The position numbers were made by a program, and so were the translations under genes. This document shows positions 1 to 6,584 of a DNA stretch of 10,618 bases, piece by piece. Every line of letters starts with the position of its first letter. The first letter of the stretch is position 1. A model generated the notes under the pieces. The model worked only from the letters and a program-made list of their open reading frames with translations, ran no database searches and was not told the DNA's origin. The stretch comes from Synergistaceae bacterium (GTDB taxonomy: Bacteria > Synergistota > Synergistia > Synergistales > Synergistaceae), in NCBI GenBank assembly GCA_028702015.1, contig JAQVPO010000016.1:1-10618 (forward strand), written 5' to 3'.

Positions 1-1
1 C

Positions 2-55
2 TTTGACCTGTATCGCTCACGCTGCTTGAATAAAAAAGAGGATCTTCTGAGATGA
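2..55 (+). CDS. possible 3' end of an upstream gene (partial)
   Basis: One frame is open from the window edge to a TGA at 53-55. It would encode the C-terminal residues FDLYRSRCLNKKEDLLR. Its stop codon overlaps the mntP start as ATGA (52-55), the classic arrangement for translational coupling, so mntP may be the last gene of an operon that starts outside the window. The visible piece is too short to name a family. A second frame (TTG at 3 to TGA at 27-29) is equally open but gives no overlap. This is inference from the overlap only. Confidence 0.3.
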   Translation, partial: FDLYRSRCLNKKEDLLR

Positions 56-606
56 CATCGTATTTGAGCACGTTAGCAACGGCAGCCTCTATTGCAATGG
101 ATGCTTTCTCTGTTTCTATATGCATGTGCATATGTCATGAAGATCTTGCTCAACATGACGCTCTGACTCTGGGAGGCGCTTTTGGAATCTCACAGTTTGG
201 AATGCCACTGATAGGAGCCATGATTGCAGCAAACATTACCGGACTTCTGAATAGCTGGGCCACATGGATAGCTGCTTTACTCATCGTATGGGTAGCGCTG
301 AACATGATGAGGGAGGCTTATTTCAGAAAAGACAAAACTGAATCTTGCATGAAGATAACACTGATCAATGTTATTTTATTGGCATTTGCAACGTCTATTG
401 ATGCTCTGATAGTAGGATTCTCAATAAAAAGCTCCGGCGGATCTGCTATGCTGCTTGCCATATCCGCCGGAGCAATAACTTTTTTGCTTTCCTTCCTTGG
501 TGCTCTCGGAGGGAAAAAACTGGGAGAGAAAATCGGAATATATGCCGAATATGCAGGAGCGACAGTCCTTATGCTTGTAGCCCTCAATATACTTATAAAA
601 AACTGA
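52..606 (+). CDS. mntP: MntP-like manganese efflux pump (DUF204 family)
   Basis: Small polytopic inner-membrane protein of 184 aa, the usual MntP length, predicted to export Mn2+ from the cytoplasm. It shows the duplicated family motif: AMDAFSVS with Asp17 in the first helix and TSIDALIVG with Asp117 in the fourth, the acidic residues expected in the membrane metal path. GISQFGMPLIG (45-55) is the second conserved helix and GGKKLG lies near residue 153. About six hydrophobic segments can be counted. An AAGAGGA ribosome site sits about 9 nt before the ATG. Unusually, the stretch after the first Asp reads C24-M-C26-I-C28-H29, where E. coli MntP has no Cys, so metal preference could differ. The gene converges on the DUF362 gene with 15 bp between stops, and its coding sequence contains a perfect inverted repeat at 431-473. 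The family call is firm; manganese as substrate is inferred. Confidence 0.88.
   Translation: MTSYLSTLATAASIAMDAFSVSICMCICHEDLAQHDALTLGGAFGISQFGMPLIGAMIAANITGLLNSWATWIAALLIVWVALNMMREAYFRKDKTESCMKITLINVILLAFATSIDALIVGFSIKSSGGSAMLLAISAGAITFLLSFLGALGGKKLGEKIGIYAEYAGATVLMLVALNILIKN
431..473 (-). terminator. intrinsic terminator for the minus-strand operon, inside mntP
   Basis: GCTCCGGCGGAT (431-442) and ATCCGCCGGAGC (462-473) form a perfect 12-bp G+C-rich stem with a 19-nt loop. Read on the minus strand, the stem is followed at once by TTTTTATTG, the layout of a rho-independent terminator. It lies about 150 nt beyond the stop codon of the DUF362 gene, the last gene of the minus-strand operon, and no other stem is evident between the two. 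On the plus strand a T-run (480-485) comes only after a 6-nt gap, so termination of mntP itself should be weaker. Seen directly in the sequence; the function is inferred. Confidence 0.6.
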
Positions 607-621
607 AACAGATTTACATCT

Positions 622-1737
622 CTATACCTCGATAAGTTCAAAATTCCTTCTTCCTATTCCAAGTTTCTCGCAGTGTTCCAGCGTAGTCTGCCAGTGAGTA
701 TCAGGATGTATAGTATGAAAATGATCTTCTTTTTCATTTCCCCTTCTTTTCTCGTCCAGCATGCTTCCAGATATCACTGGAGCGTTCATCACTGCCTCAG
801 CACAGGCCTGATCCAGCGCTATAGGGTCCTTTGATGCAAAGATACCGACATCCTGGATCACAGGAAGGTCATTTTCAACGTGACAGTCACAGAAAGGCGA
901 CACATCTATGACAAAGCTAATATGAAAATTAGGTCTTCCGTTCAGCACTGCTTTCGCATATTCCGCCATTTTTCTGCACATTATGTCGTTTGATTCATAA
1001 TCAGCCGGACGGATAGCATCAAAGGGACAGAGAGAGAGACAGCGGCCGCAGCCTACGCATTTAATTTTATCGATAAGCGCCCTGTTTTCAGCATCAAAGG
1101 TTATTGCATCATGTGCACACCCGCTGAGACACTTCCTGCACGACCTGCATCTGGACGATTTTACCTTCACCTTACCGGTGCTGTGCATCTCCATCTTGCC
1201 GGCTCGTGACCCTGAACCCATTCCAATATTTTTAACTGTTCCGCCAAAACCGCTCTGCTCATGTCCTTTGAAGTGTGTCATGGATATCAGTATATCTGCA
1301 TCCATGACAGCCCTCCCTATCTTGGCCTCTTTTACATACTCCCCTCCAGGCACCGGCACCAAAGCTTCATCAGAGCCCTTGAGTCCATCTGCTATTATGA
1401 CCTGACATCCTGTACAGAACGGATTGTAGCCATTTTCATACGCGGCATCAAGGTGTTCTATTGCATCCTTTCTCCTGCCTGCATAAAGAGTATTGCAATC
1501 TGTAATAAATGGCTTTCCTCCAAGTTCTTTAACAATGTCTGATATAACTTTGGAATAATTCGGTCTCAGATATGCAAGGTTTCCCGGTTCACCGAGATGA
1601 AGCTTAATTGCAGTATACTGTTTTTTAAAGTCGATATCTTCAATTCCGGCGTTTCGTACCAGCCTGTCAAGCTTTTGAAGGATATTCATCTCAGGCGTGG
1701 TTCTGAGGTTTGTAAAATAGACCCTTGATCTTTCCAT
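622..1737 (-). CDS. DUF362 domain protein with two [4Fe-4S] ferredoxin motifs
   Basis: Cytoplasmic 371-aa protein of the DUF362 iron-sulfur family, whose biochemical role is not established. The N-terminal DUF362 part contains HFKGHEQSGFGGTVKNIGMG (155-174), the most typical family stretch. A bacterial ferredoxin-type insert follows with C197-x2-C200-x2-C203-x3-C207 and C227-x2-C230-x2-C233-x3-C237, each complete for one [4Fe-4S] cluster. The DUF362 fold then resumes (SKDPIALDQ, 302-310). A further CDCH (283-286) might bind metal. There is no signal peptide or membrane segment. It is the last gene of the four-gene operon, starting 5 bp after the M20 gene stops, so it is surely cotranscribed. 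An electron-carrier or redox-enzyme partner role for the pathway is plausible but only inferred. Confidence 0.85.
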   Translation of the reverse strand: MERSRVYFTNLRTTPEMNILQKLDRLVRNAGIEDIDFKKQYTAIKLHLGEPGNLAYLRPNYSKVISDIVKELGGKPFITDCNTLYAGRRKDAIEHLDAAYENGYNPFCTGCQVIIADGLKGSDEALVPVPGGEYVKEAKIGRAVMDADILISMTHFKGHEQSGFGGTVKNIGMGSGSRAGKMEMHSTGKVKVKSSRCRSCRKCLSGCAHDAITFDAENRALIDKIKCVGCGRCLSLCPFDAIRPADYESNDIMCRKMAEYAKAVLNGRPNFHISFVIDVSPFCDCHVENDLPVIQDVGIFASKDPIALDQACAEAVMNAPVISGSMLDEKRRGNEKEDHFHTIHPDTHWQTTLEHCEKLGIGRRNFELIEV

Positions 1738-1742
1738 TACGG

Positions 1743-2936
1743 TCAGTGTACCCTTCCTTTCTCTAATTCGTTCTTATAGTCTTCCTGCATTCTTTCTCGA
1801 AGCTTTTCATCAAGCAAGACATCCAAGGCTGCTCTTGCAATTATTTTTGCTCCTGTTTTCATAGCCTCATGCGCCTTGTCTGTTGTCGTTGCTTCCGCAA
1901 ACTCTCTTGTGTGGGCTTCAATATTTGTCCCTGATATATCGAGCTCTGGCTGAACAGCAGGGCATCTATATGTTACATCTCCTACATCGGATGACCCCAT
2001 AAAGCCTTCGACCCTGACGACAGGGAGCCCGAATTCAGAAAAAATATTTTCAATAAGGCTCTCTGCTGCCTCGTTCGGAAGCATATCTTTAAAGCTGGCT
2101 TCAAAGTTGTGCCATGTCACTTCTGTTCCGGTTGCAAGAGCAGCCCCTCTGGCACAGTCGTAAACCTTCAGCATTACCTCATCAAGATAGGCTCTTTTGG
2201 GCGCTCTGAAATAAAAACGCCCTTTAGCTCTTTCCGGGACTATATTAGGTGCAGTGCCGCCTTCATAGTAAATACCATGCATCCTGACTTCCTGTTTTAC
2301 ATGCTGACGAAGCATATCTATTGCATGGAAGAAAAGCTGAAGCCCGTTCAATGCGTTGACTCCCTCCCATGGAGCTGATGCGGCGTGTGATGTTTTGCCT
2401 TTAAACGTGAATTCTATCGCGTCCATTGCCAGAGAGCGGTATCTGACTATCGATTTACCACAGTGGGAGTGTATCATGATAGCGAAATCACATCCGTCAA
2501 AGATTCCTTTTTCAGCCATCTCCACCTTCGCGCCGTTTGTTTCCTCAGCGGGAGTACCTACGACAACCAATTCCCCTTCTATTTCCTTCATCAGAGGAAG
2601 AAGACCCAAGGCAGCAAGTACCGACATCGCGCCATGGAGATTATGTCCGCATGCATGGCCTATTTCAGGCAAAGCATCATATTCCACAAGAAGAGCAACT
2701 CTGCCTCCGTTTCCTGGCTTCCCCTTCTTGGCAAAAAAAGCTGTTGGGATTCCTATAAAGGGAAATTCAACATCAAAACCAGCTTTTTCTAAAACATCAA
2801 CGATCTTTTTGCTTGTATTGAACTCTTCACCAGATATTTCTGGTTCAGCTGCAAATCTGTCGCTCATTTCGACTATCTCAGGCCAGTTTTTGTCAATTTC
2901 GGCGTAAAGAAGCTCAATGAATCTATCCTTATCCAT
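1743..2936 (-). CDS. M20D-family metal-dependent amidohydrolase/peptidase
   Basis: 397-aa cytoplasmic zinc/manganese hydrolase of the M20D group, which includes N-acyl-amino-acid amidohydrolases, AbgB-like aminobenzoyl-glutamate hydrolases and IAA-amino acid hydrolases. Visible motifs are EYDALPEIGHACGHNLHGA (85-103) with likely metal ligands Cys96 and His98, GTPAEETNG (127-135) with the catalytic/ligand Glu pair 131-132, IHSHCG (155-160), the dimerisation-domain motif GKTSHAASAPWEGVNALNG (180-198), and a C-terminal EAHTREF (340-346) with a probable last ligand, His342. GGAAGGAAC directly precedes the ATG. The gene is third in the operon; the preceding deacylase gene stops 70 bp upstream, and a small hairpin lies in that gap. 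Cleavage of an amide bond in a small imported amino-acid conjugate is the family-level expectation. The exact substrate cannot be read from the sequence. Confidence 0.92.
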   Translation of the reverse strand: MDKDRFIELLYAEIDKNWPEIVEMSDRFAAEPEISGEEFNTSKKIVDVLEKAGFDVEFPFIGIPTAFFAKKGKPGNGGRVALLVEYDALPEIGHACGHNLHGAMSVLAALGLLPLMKEIEGELVVVGTPAEETNGAKVEMAEKGIFDGCDFAIMIHSHCGKSIVRYRSLAMDAIEFTFKGKTSHAASAPWEGVNALNGLQLFFHAIDMLRQHVKQEVRMHGIYYEGGTAPNIVPERAKGRFYFRAPKRAYLDEVMLKVYDCARGAALATGTEVTWHNFEASFKDMLPNEAAESLIENIFSEFGLPVVRVEGFMGSSDVGDVTYRCPAVQPELDISGTNIEAHTREFAEATTTDKAHEAMKTGAKIIARAALDVLLDEKLRERMQEDYKNELEKGRVH

Positions 2937-2975
2937 GTTCCTTCCATCCTTTCACAAAAGCTGGTTTTTTGAAAA

Positions 2976-2989
2976 TATGCCGGAGCATA
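2976..2989 (-). other. intercistronic hairpin with UNCG-type loop
   Basis: On the minus strand TATGC-TCCG-GCATA is a 5-bp stem closed by a C(UNCG)G tetraloop and followed by TTTTC. It lies in the 70-bp gap between the deacylase and M20 genes. It could be a weak attenuator or an mRNA processing and stability element. It is short enough to be chance. Confidence 0.3.
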
Positions 2990-3006
2990 CCTCTCTTTGA
3001 GGATGT

Positions 3007-4359
3007 TTATTCTCTCGACGGCACTCTCTTCATAAGTTTTCCTTTAGGACTGCCAAGCACCTCGTTGTCTTTAACGGCTGCCTGTCCTCCGATTATAACG
3101 AATTTTATCCCTTCTGGCGGGAGCAGTTCTTCACTGAAGGTTGCCCTGTCACAAAGCTTTTCCCCGTCAAAAATCACAAGGTCGGCATCTGCTCCCTCTT
3201 TAATGACCCCTTTATCAAGCCAGTTCATTTCAGCGGGAAGCGATGTGCATTTACGTACAGCCTCAGGCCAGGAGCAGCCAGCTTTCCTCAGCATCCTGAG
3301 AGCCCTGGGAAAGGTTCCTGCAGCTCTTGGATGACCGCGTCCTCCTTTTAACAGACCGTCTGATGCTATCGCACATTCTGGATGTGAAAGGCAGAGTTCT
3401 ACCTCATTCTGTTTTATGACATGCGCTATGACCAGACATTCAGGTTCTTCCTGTCTCAATCTTTCATAAAGATCTTCTTCGTCGAGCCATCTGCCTCTGT
3501 TCGGGCCGCTTGCAATCTCTAACGCTTCCTTTCCTTTTCCCCATCTTTTTTCAAAACCAGGGTCAAAGACAGCCGAACCAAGTTCCGTACAGAAAGCGTC
3601 ATACGGATAACAGTCAAATGTTACATCCGCCCCTGAATCTCTCGCTTTATCAATAATCTCAAGGACTTCTTTGATTTGTCCAAAACCTGTCATGCTGCCC
3701 AAATGTGATATTTGGAACCGCAGGGGCCATTTAAGCGCAAGGTTAAGGATCTCCTGAGTAGCCCTTATAGAAGCAGGACCATCCTCTCTTATATGTACAG
3801 GTATCCAGATTTTTTTAAAATCAACCGCAACTTCAAAAAGAGCTTCCAATTCACTTATCGGGGTATTCGGCAGATACTCAAGGCCAATAGACAGCCCGAA
3901 AGAACCTTCCTGAAGCTCCTTCCTCAGAAGATCTTTCATTGTTTTTACCTGATCAGGTCCGGCAGGAGCATATCTGTCTATAACTCCAGATGCTTCGCGT
4001 AATTTTTTATGGCCGGTCAGATAACCCAGATTCAGCCAAGGATTTCTTCTGAAAGATAATATATCCGCACCCAATGGTCCGGATCCGCAGTTTCCAGCTA
4101 TTGCTGTTGTAACACCCTGTCTAAGCAGTGCTTTTTCAATACTCTCCCCATCTTCTTTTTCCTCATCATGCATGTGAGAGTCGATAAATCCTGGGGAAAT
4201 GTATAATCCGGAGGCATCAAGGCTATCTTTTGCCTGCATCTCTTCCGGAGAAAGACGTGCGATCCTGCCCTGAGAGATACCAATATTCAGTTTTTCTTCT
4301 TTATTGAGTTCGGGGAGGATAAGAGTTCCCCCCCGAACCGCAAGATCATATTCCGGCAT
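3007..4359 (-). CDS. N-acyl-D-amino-acid deacylase-type amidohydrolase
   Basis: 450-aa metalloamidase of the amidohydrolase superfamily, D-aminoacylase branch, which removes acyl groups from N-acyl-D-amino acids. Landmarks in order: beta-strand 1 motif SPGFIDSHMHD (55-65) with His62 and His64; GVTTAIAGNCG (82-92) whose Cys91 corresponds to the Cys ligand of D-aminoacylases; FGLSIGLEYLP (154-164); VHIRED (188-193) with His189; QISHLG (216-221) with His219; DVTFDCYPYDAF (245-256); and SDGLLKGGRGHPRAAGTFPRALR (333-355) containing the catalytic Asp334 and the HPR motif. All expected ligands are present, so the enzyme should be active. A C-terminal KEGADADLVIFD (387-398) is the usual small beta-domain. 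A G-rich but weak ribosome site (AGGGCAG) precedes the ATG, 12 bp after the transporter stop. A D-amino-acid specificity is family-based. A relative acting on another N-substituted amino acid or a dipeptide-like compound is possible. Confidence 0.88.
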   Translation of the reverse strand: MPEYDLAVRGGTLILPELNKEEKLNIGISQGRIARLSPEEMQAKDSLDASGLYISPGFIDSHMHDEEKEDGESIEKALLRQGVTTAIAGNCGSGPLGADILSFRRNPWLNLGYLTGHKKLREASGVIDRYAPAGPDQVKTMKDLLRKELQEGSFGLSIGLEYLPNTPISELEALFEVAVDFKKIWIPVHIREDGPASIRATQEILNLALKWPLRFQISHLGSMTGFGQIKEVLEIIDKARDSGADVTFDCYPYDAFCTELGSAVFDPGFEKRWGKGKEALEIASGPNRGRWLDEEDLYERLRQEEPECLVIAHVIKQNEVELCLSHPECAIASDGLLKGGRGHPRAAGTFPRALRMLRKAGCSWPEAVRKCTSLPAEMNWLDKGVIKEGADADLVIFDGEKLCDRATFSEELLPPEGIKFVIIGGQAAVKDNEVLGSPKGKLMKRVPSRE

Positions 4360-4371
4360 ATCTGCCCTATT

Positions 4372-5772
4372 TTAACTATAGTTCATCATAACGGCTGCAA
4401 AGATAAATAACATCTGGACCCCGAAGAGCATAAAGAAGAACGGGATAAAATACTTCCACCAGCGTTCTATCGGAACCTTTGCTATACCGCACATAACAGG
4501 CAGAAGAGTCGTCGGCCAGAGAATATTTGAAAATCCGTCTCCGAACTGATATGCGAGTACCGCTATCTGGCGCGGGATTCCTAGTATGTCAGAAAGCGGA
4601 GCCATTATCGGTATAGTCGTTGCAGCCTGTCCGGATCCTGATGGAATGAGGAAGTTGATCAGCGTCTGTACAAAAAGCATTCCTTCCGCTGCCACCCACT
4701 TAGGCATAGAAGAAAGCGGCTGGGCAAGTCCGTGAATTACAGAATCAATGATCTGACCCTGTCTCATTACGATCAGAACGCCGCGGGAAATACCAACCAC
4801 ACATGCCCCGAAAACGATGTCCTTCCATGCATCAATAAAAATCACAGCGATCCTGCTGGGGCCGTAGCCATTTACTACTCCGGCCGCAATTCCTGTTATC
4901 AACAGGATGCCGCAAAGCTCATCAAAATACCATCCCTTTTCCAGAACTCCCCAGATAAGGATGCTCATGCCTATAAGCAGAACAAGAAGGACTGCTCTGT
5001 TGCGGCCTGTAAATTTTGTATTCACAAGTTCATCATGGTTAAGTGCCATTGCACCCATATCTATCCCAACCATAAGACTCTTGCTCGGGTCCTTTCTGAT
5101 CTTTGCCGCATAGCGCATCATCCACATTACACCCATAGTAACAAATACGAACCACGCTACAATACGGAATCCAAGACCGGAAAAGAGCGGCAGTTCAGAA
5201 AGTTTCTGAGCCAGCCCTACAGTAAATGGATTCATGAAGGCAGCAGCAAAGCCAAGGCCGCATCCTAAAGCCACCACCGACATTCCAACAATTGCGTCAT
5301 AGCCCATTGCTATGGCCAGACCGACAAAAATCGGTATAAAACCAAAAGCCTCCTCATACATCCCGAAGAATGTCGAGGCTGTAGCAAAAAGATAGGTGAA
5401 GAGAGGAAGAACGAAAATATCTTTACCTTTTGTATTTCTCAGCAGAGAGCCAATAGCTGCATGCAGCGCCCCGCTTTCAAGGATAAGGTAGAAAGTGCCA
5501 TATGAGATCATTATAAAGAAGATGATGTCTCCCGCATCTATCAGTCCCTTGTAAAGGTTAATAAACATCTGGAAAAATCCAACTGGTGTGGCCTCAACAA
5601 GATGATATGAGAGAGGATCAACTACCGAACGGTTCGTTACAGGATCTGTTACGCGGTCATAGACACCAGCCGGTATAATGTACGTTCCGATAGTGGCTAT
5701 TACGATAAGAAAAAATAGAATGACAAAGGTGTGGGGGACTTTAAACGTCTTCTTTTCTGTTTGTTCTGCCAT
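4372..5772 (-). CDS. YfcC-family inner-membrane transporter (DcuC-like)
   Basis: Polytopic secondary transporter, first gene of the operon, likely to import the substrate of the two downstream amidases. Residues below are counted from an upstream ATG at 5778. The N-terminal FKVPHTFVILFFLIVIATIGTYIIPAGVYDRV region (12-43) is typical of YfcC proteins, as are NPFTVGLAQ (183-191), PSGSGQAATTIPIMAPLSD (379-397) and QFGDGFSNILWPTT (411-424). About 12 hydrophobic segments can be traced. Start choice: a strong GGAGGT (5781-5786) lies only 2 nt before the ATG at 5778 but 8 nt before the second ATG at 5772, so 5772 (466 aa) is preferred. Family members are annotated as C4-dicarboxylate or basic amino-acid carriers; given its operon, an amino-acid derivative is the more likely cargo here. 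The family call is firm; the cargo is inferred. Confidence 0.9.
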   Translation of the reverse strand: MAEQTEKKTFKVPHTFVILFFLIVIATIGTYIIPAGVYDRVTDPVTNRSVVDPLSYHLVEATPVGFFQMFINLYKGLIDAGDIIFFIMISYGTFYLILESGALHAAIGSLLRNTKGKDIFVLPLFTYLFATASTFFGMYEEAFGFIPIFVGLAIAMGYDAIVGMSVVALGCGLGFAAAFMNPFTVGLAQKLSELPLFSGLGFRIVAWFVFVTMGVMWMMRYAAKIRKDPSKSLMVGIDMGAMALNHDELVNTKFTGRNRAVLLVLLIGMSILIWGVLEKGWYFDELCGILLITGIAAGVVNGYGPSRIAVIFIDAWKDIVFGACVVGISRGVLIVMRQGQIIDSVIHGLAQPLSSMPKWVAAEGMLFVQTLINFLIPSGSGQAATTIPIMAPLSDILGIPRQIAVLAYQFGDGFSNILWPTTLLPVMCGIAKVPIERWWKYFIPFFFMLFGVQMLFIFAAVMMNYS

Positions 5773-5780
5773 TTGCATCG

Positions 5781-5786
5781 ACCTCC
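5781..5786 (-). promoter_or_regulatory. ribosome binding site deciding the transporter start
   Basis: GGAGGT on the minus strand. Spacing is 2 nt to the ATG at 5778, which is too short, and 8 nt to the ATG at 5772, which is good. It therefore argues for the internal start. Confidence 0.7.
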
Positions 5787-5805
5787 ATTTTTAATTTTAA
5801 TTTCC

Positions 5806-5838
5806 TTAAGATGATAAAAAATAAAATGATCTTTTCAT
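5806..5838 (-). CDS. possible 10-codon leader peptide upstream of the transporter operon
   Basis: ATG at 5838 reads MKRSFYFLSS and stops at TAA 5806. A near-perfect ribosome site, AAGGAGGT (5853-5860), precedes it, but the 14-nt spacing is longer than optimal. The mini-ORF ends about 35 nt before the transporter start. No codon run suggests classical attenuation. The strong ribosome site has no other start to serve, which is the only reason to list it. It may be a decoy or a relic. Confidence 0.22.
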   Translation of the reverse strand: MKRSFYFLSS

Positions 5839-6006
5839 ATTTCCGTTTACACACCTCCTTTAAAGATAATAATTCAGCATCCCTTTAGCATGTTACATAA
5901 ATTAGTAATGTTATAATCCCTTTTTTTCAAAAATGCAATCAATTAAGAGCAACAGAGATGATCAGCCAAGTCTCAGTGGAAATCATAATATAATAGTCAG
6001 GTTTGG

Positions 6007-6036
6007 TCTATAAATACTTACACATTTTTTAGTCAA
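6007..6036 (-). promoter_or_regulatory. candidate sigma-70 promoter of the transporter operon
   Basis: On the minus strand TTGACT (6031-6036, 5 of 6 to TTGACA), an 18-nt spacer, then TATAGA (6007-6012, 4 of 6 to TATAAT). It would give a leader of about 230 nt before the transporter. It is the best -35/-10 pair I found by eye in the spacer, but AT-rich DNA yields such matches by chance. Confidence 0.3.
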
Positions 6037-6182
6037 AAACATATACATCTGCAGTTAATAATCAGATCAAAAACTTACTTGTCAGATATTTTATAAATAG
6101 ATCAGGTTTTAACATATTAACCGGCATGAAGATGATATAAAATTAGTTTCAGATAAATAGATAAAGAAGGAGGCAGAGGTCA

Positions 6183-6530
6183 ATGGCGTTAAAAAACTCT
6201 TCCGTTGCTGTAAGAAGAGAGAAATTAGGCGGAGGCGGCATTGGTGCAGCAAATACCTTTCCTGTGACGATACCGGATCAGGAGGGGGCTTTCATTATGG
6301 CAACAAGGATTGAACTTGATCCAGGAGCGTCGGTTGGCTACCACAAGCACAAGGGTACAGAAGAAGTCTATTTCATTTTATCAGGCAAGGGACTTTATAC
6401 TGAAGAGGGAAAGGAATGCCATGCATTGCCTGGAGACGTCTTTCTTTGCAGGGAAGGCCTGTCACATGGAATCCTTAATACAGGAGAAGAAAAACTCGTT
6501 CTTTGTGCGGCTATAGCAAAAAAAATATAA
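6183..6530 (+). CDS. single-domain cupin protein
   Basis: 115-aa small beta-barrel of the cupin_2 type, presumably cytoplasmic. Cupin motif 1 is GYHKHKGTEEVYFILSGKG (52-70), with metal ligands His54, His56 and a Glu at 60 or 61. Motif 2 is PGDVFLCREGLSHGILN (83-99), with His95. All four usual metal ligands are therefore present. The length fits one complete domain with no extra enzyme or DNA-binding part, so its substrate cannot be inferred. Similar small cupins act as isomerases, sugar- or amino-acid-derivative enzymes, or sensors. GAAGGAGG (6167-6173) lies 9 nt before the ATG. The gene is monocistronic: divergent from the transporter operon, whose control region it shares, and convergent with the binding-protein gene. 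A link to the neighbouring catabolic operon is possible only through that shared spacer. Confidence 0.9.
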   Translation: MALKNSSVAVRREKLGGGGIGAANTFPVTIPDQEGAFIMATRIELDPGASVGYHKHKGTEEVYFILSGKGLYTEEGKECHALPGDVFLCREGLSHGILNTGEEKLVLCAAIAKKI

Positions 6531-6536
6531 AAAGGC

Positions 6537-6582
6537 AGCGGGGCTTTTTGAGACAGCATAATGGACGCTGAAAGCCCCTGCT
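6537..6582. terminator. bidirectional intrinsic terminator between convergent genes
   Basis: GGGGCTTT (6540-6547) pairs with AAAGCCCC (6571-6578), and the stem extends by AGC/GCT across one bulged T (6579), giving 11 bp. The loop contains a small CAGC/GCTG inner stem. On the minus strand the stem is followed, after GCC, by a long T-rich run (TTTTTATATTTTTTTT); on the plus strand the following DNA (CTTTATTTAG) is less T-rich. It therefore serves the binding-protein gene (stop 6585) best and probably also the cupin gene. Confidence 0.75.
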
Positions 6583-6584
6583 CT

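Larger units (their letters stand above)
5779..6182. other. AT-rich divergent intergenic region
   Basis: 404 bp between the divergent transporter operon (minus) and cupin gene (plus). It holds no gene-sized ORF. It contains a candidate minus-strand promoter (6007-6036), an orphan strong Shine-Dalgarno with a 10-codon ORF (5806-5860), a -10-like TATAAAAT on the plus strand (6136-6143) without a convincing -35, and a direct repeat AATAG(A)TCAGGTTT at 5992-6004 and 6096-6108. It also has ATGTTA repeated 18 bp apart near 5890-5915. No T-box, SAM or other riboswitch core was recognised by eye. Confidence 0.6.

Noticed and set aside
1..51. yybP-ykoY manganese riboswitch before mntP
   Set aside because: Only 51 nt are visible and they look like the coding end of an upstream gene; no riboswitch core is present.
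318..641. 107-aa ORF on the minus strand over mntP
   Set aside because: Shadow of mntP with no motif; it also overlaps the end of the DUF362 gene.
2356..2907. 183-aa ORF on the plus strand
   Set aside because: Antisense to the M20 gene, Ser/Pro-rich product typical of a reverse-complement shadow; no family motif.
2928..2936. TTATCCATG as a DnaA box
   Set aside because: Only 7 of 9 matches, isolated, and part of the M20 start codon region.
4732..5268. 178-aa ORF on the plus strand
   Set aside because: It lies wholly antisense to the transporter gene, has a low-complexity His/Asn/Lys-rich product and no ribosome site; it is a shadow frame.
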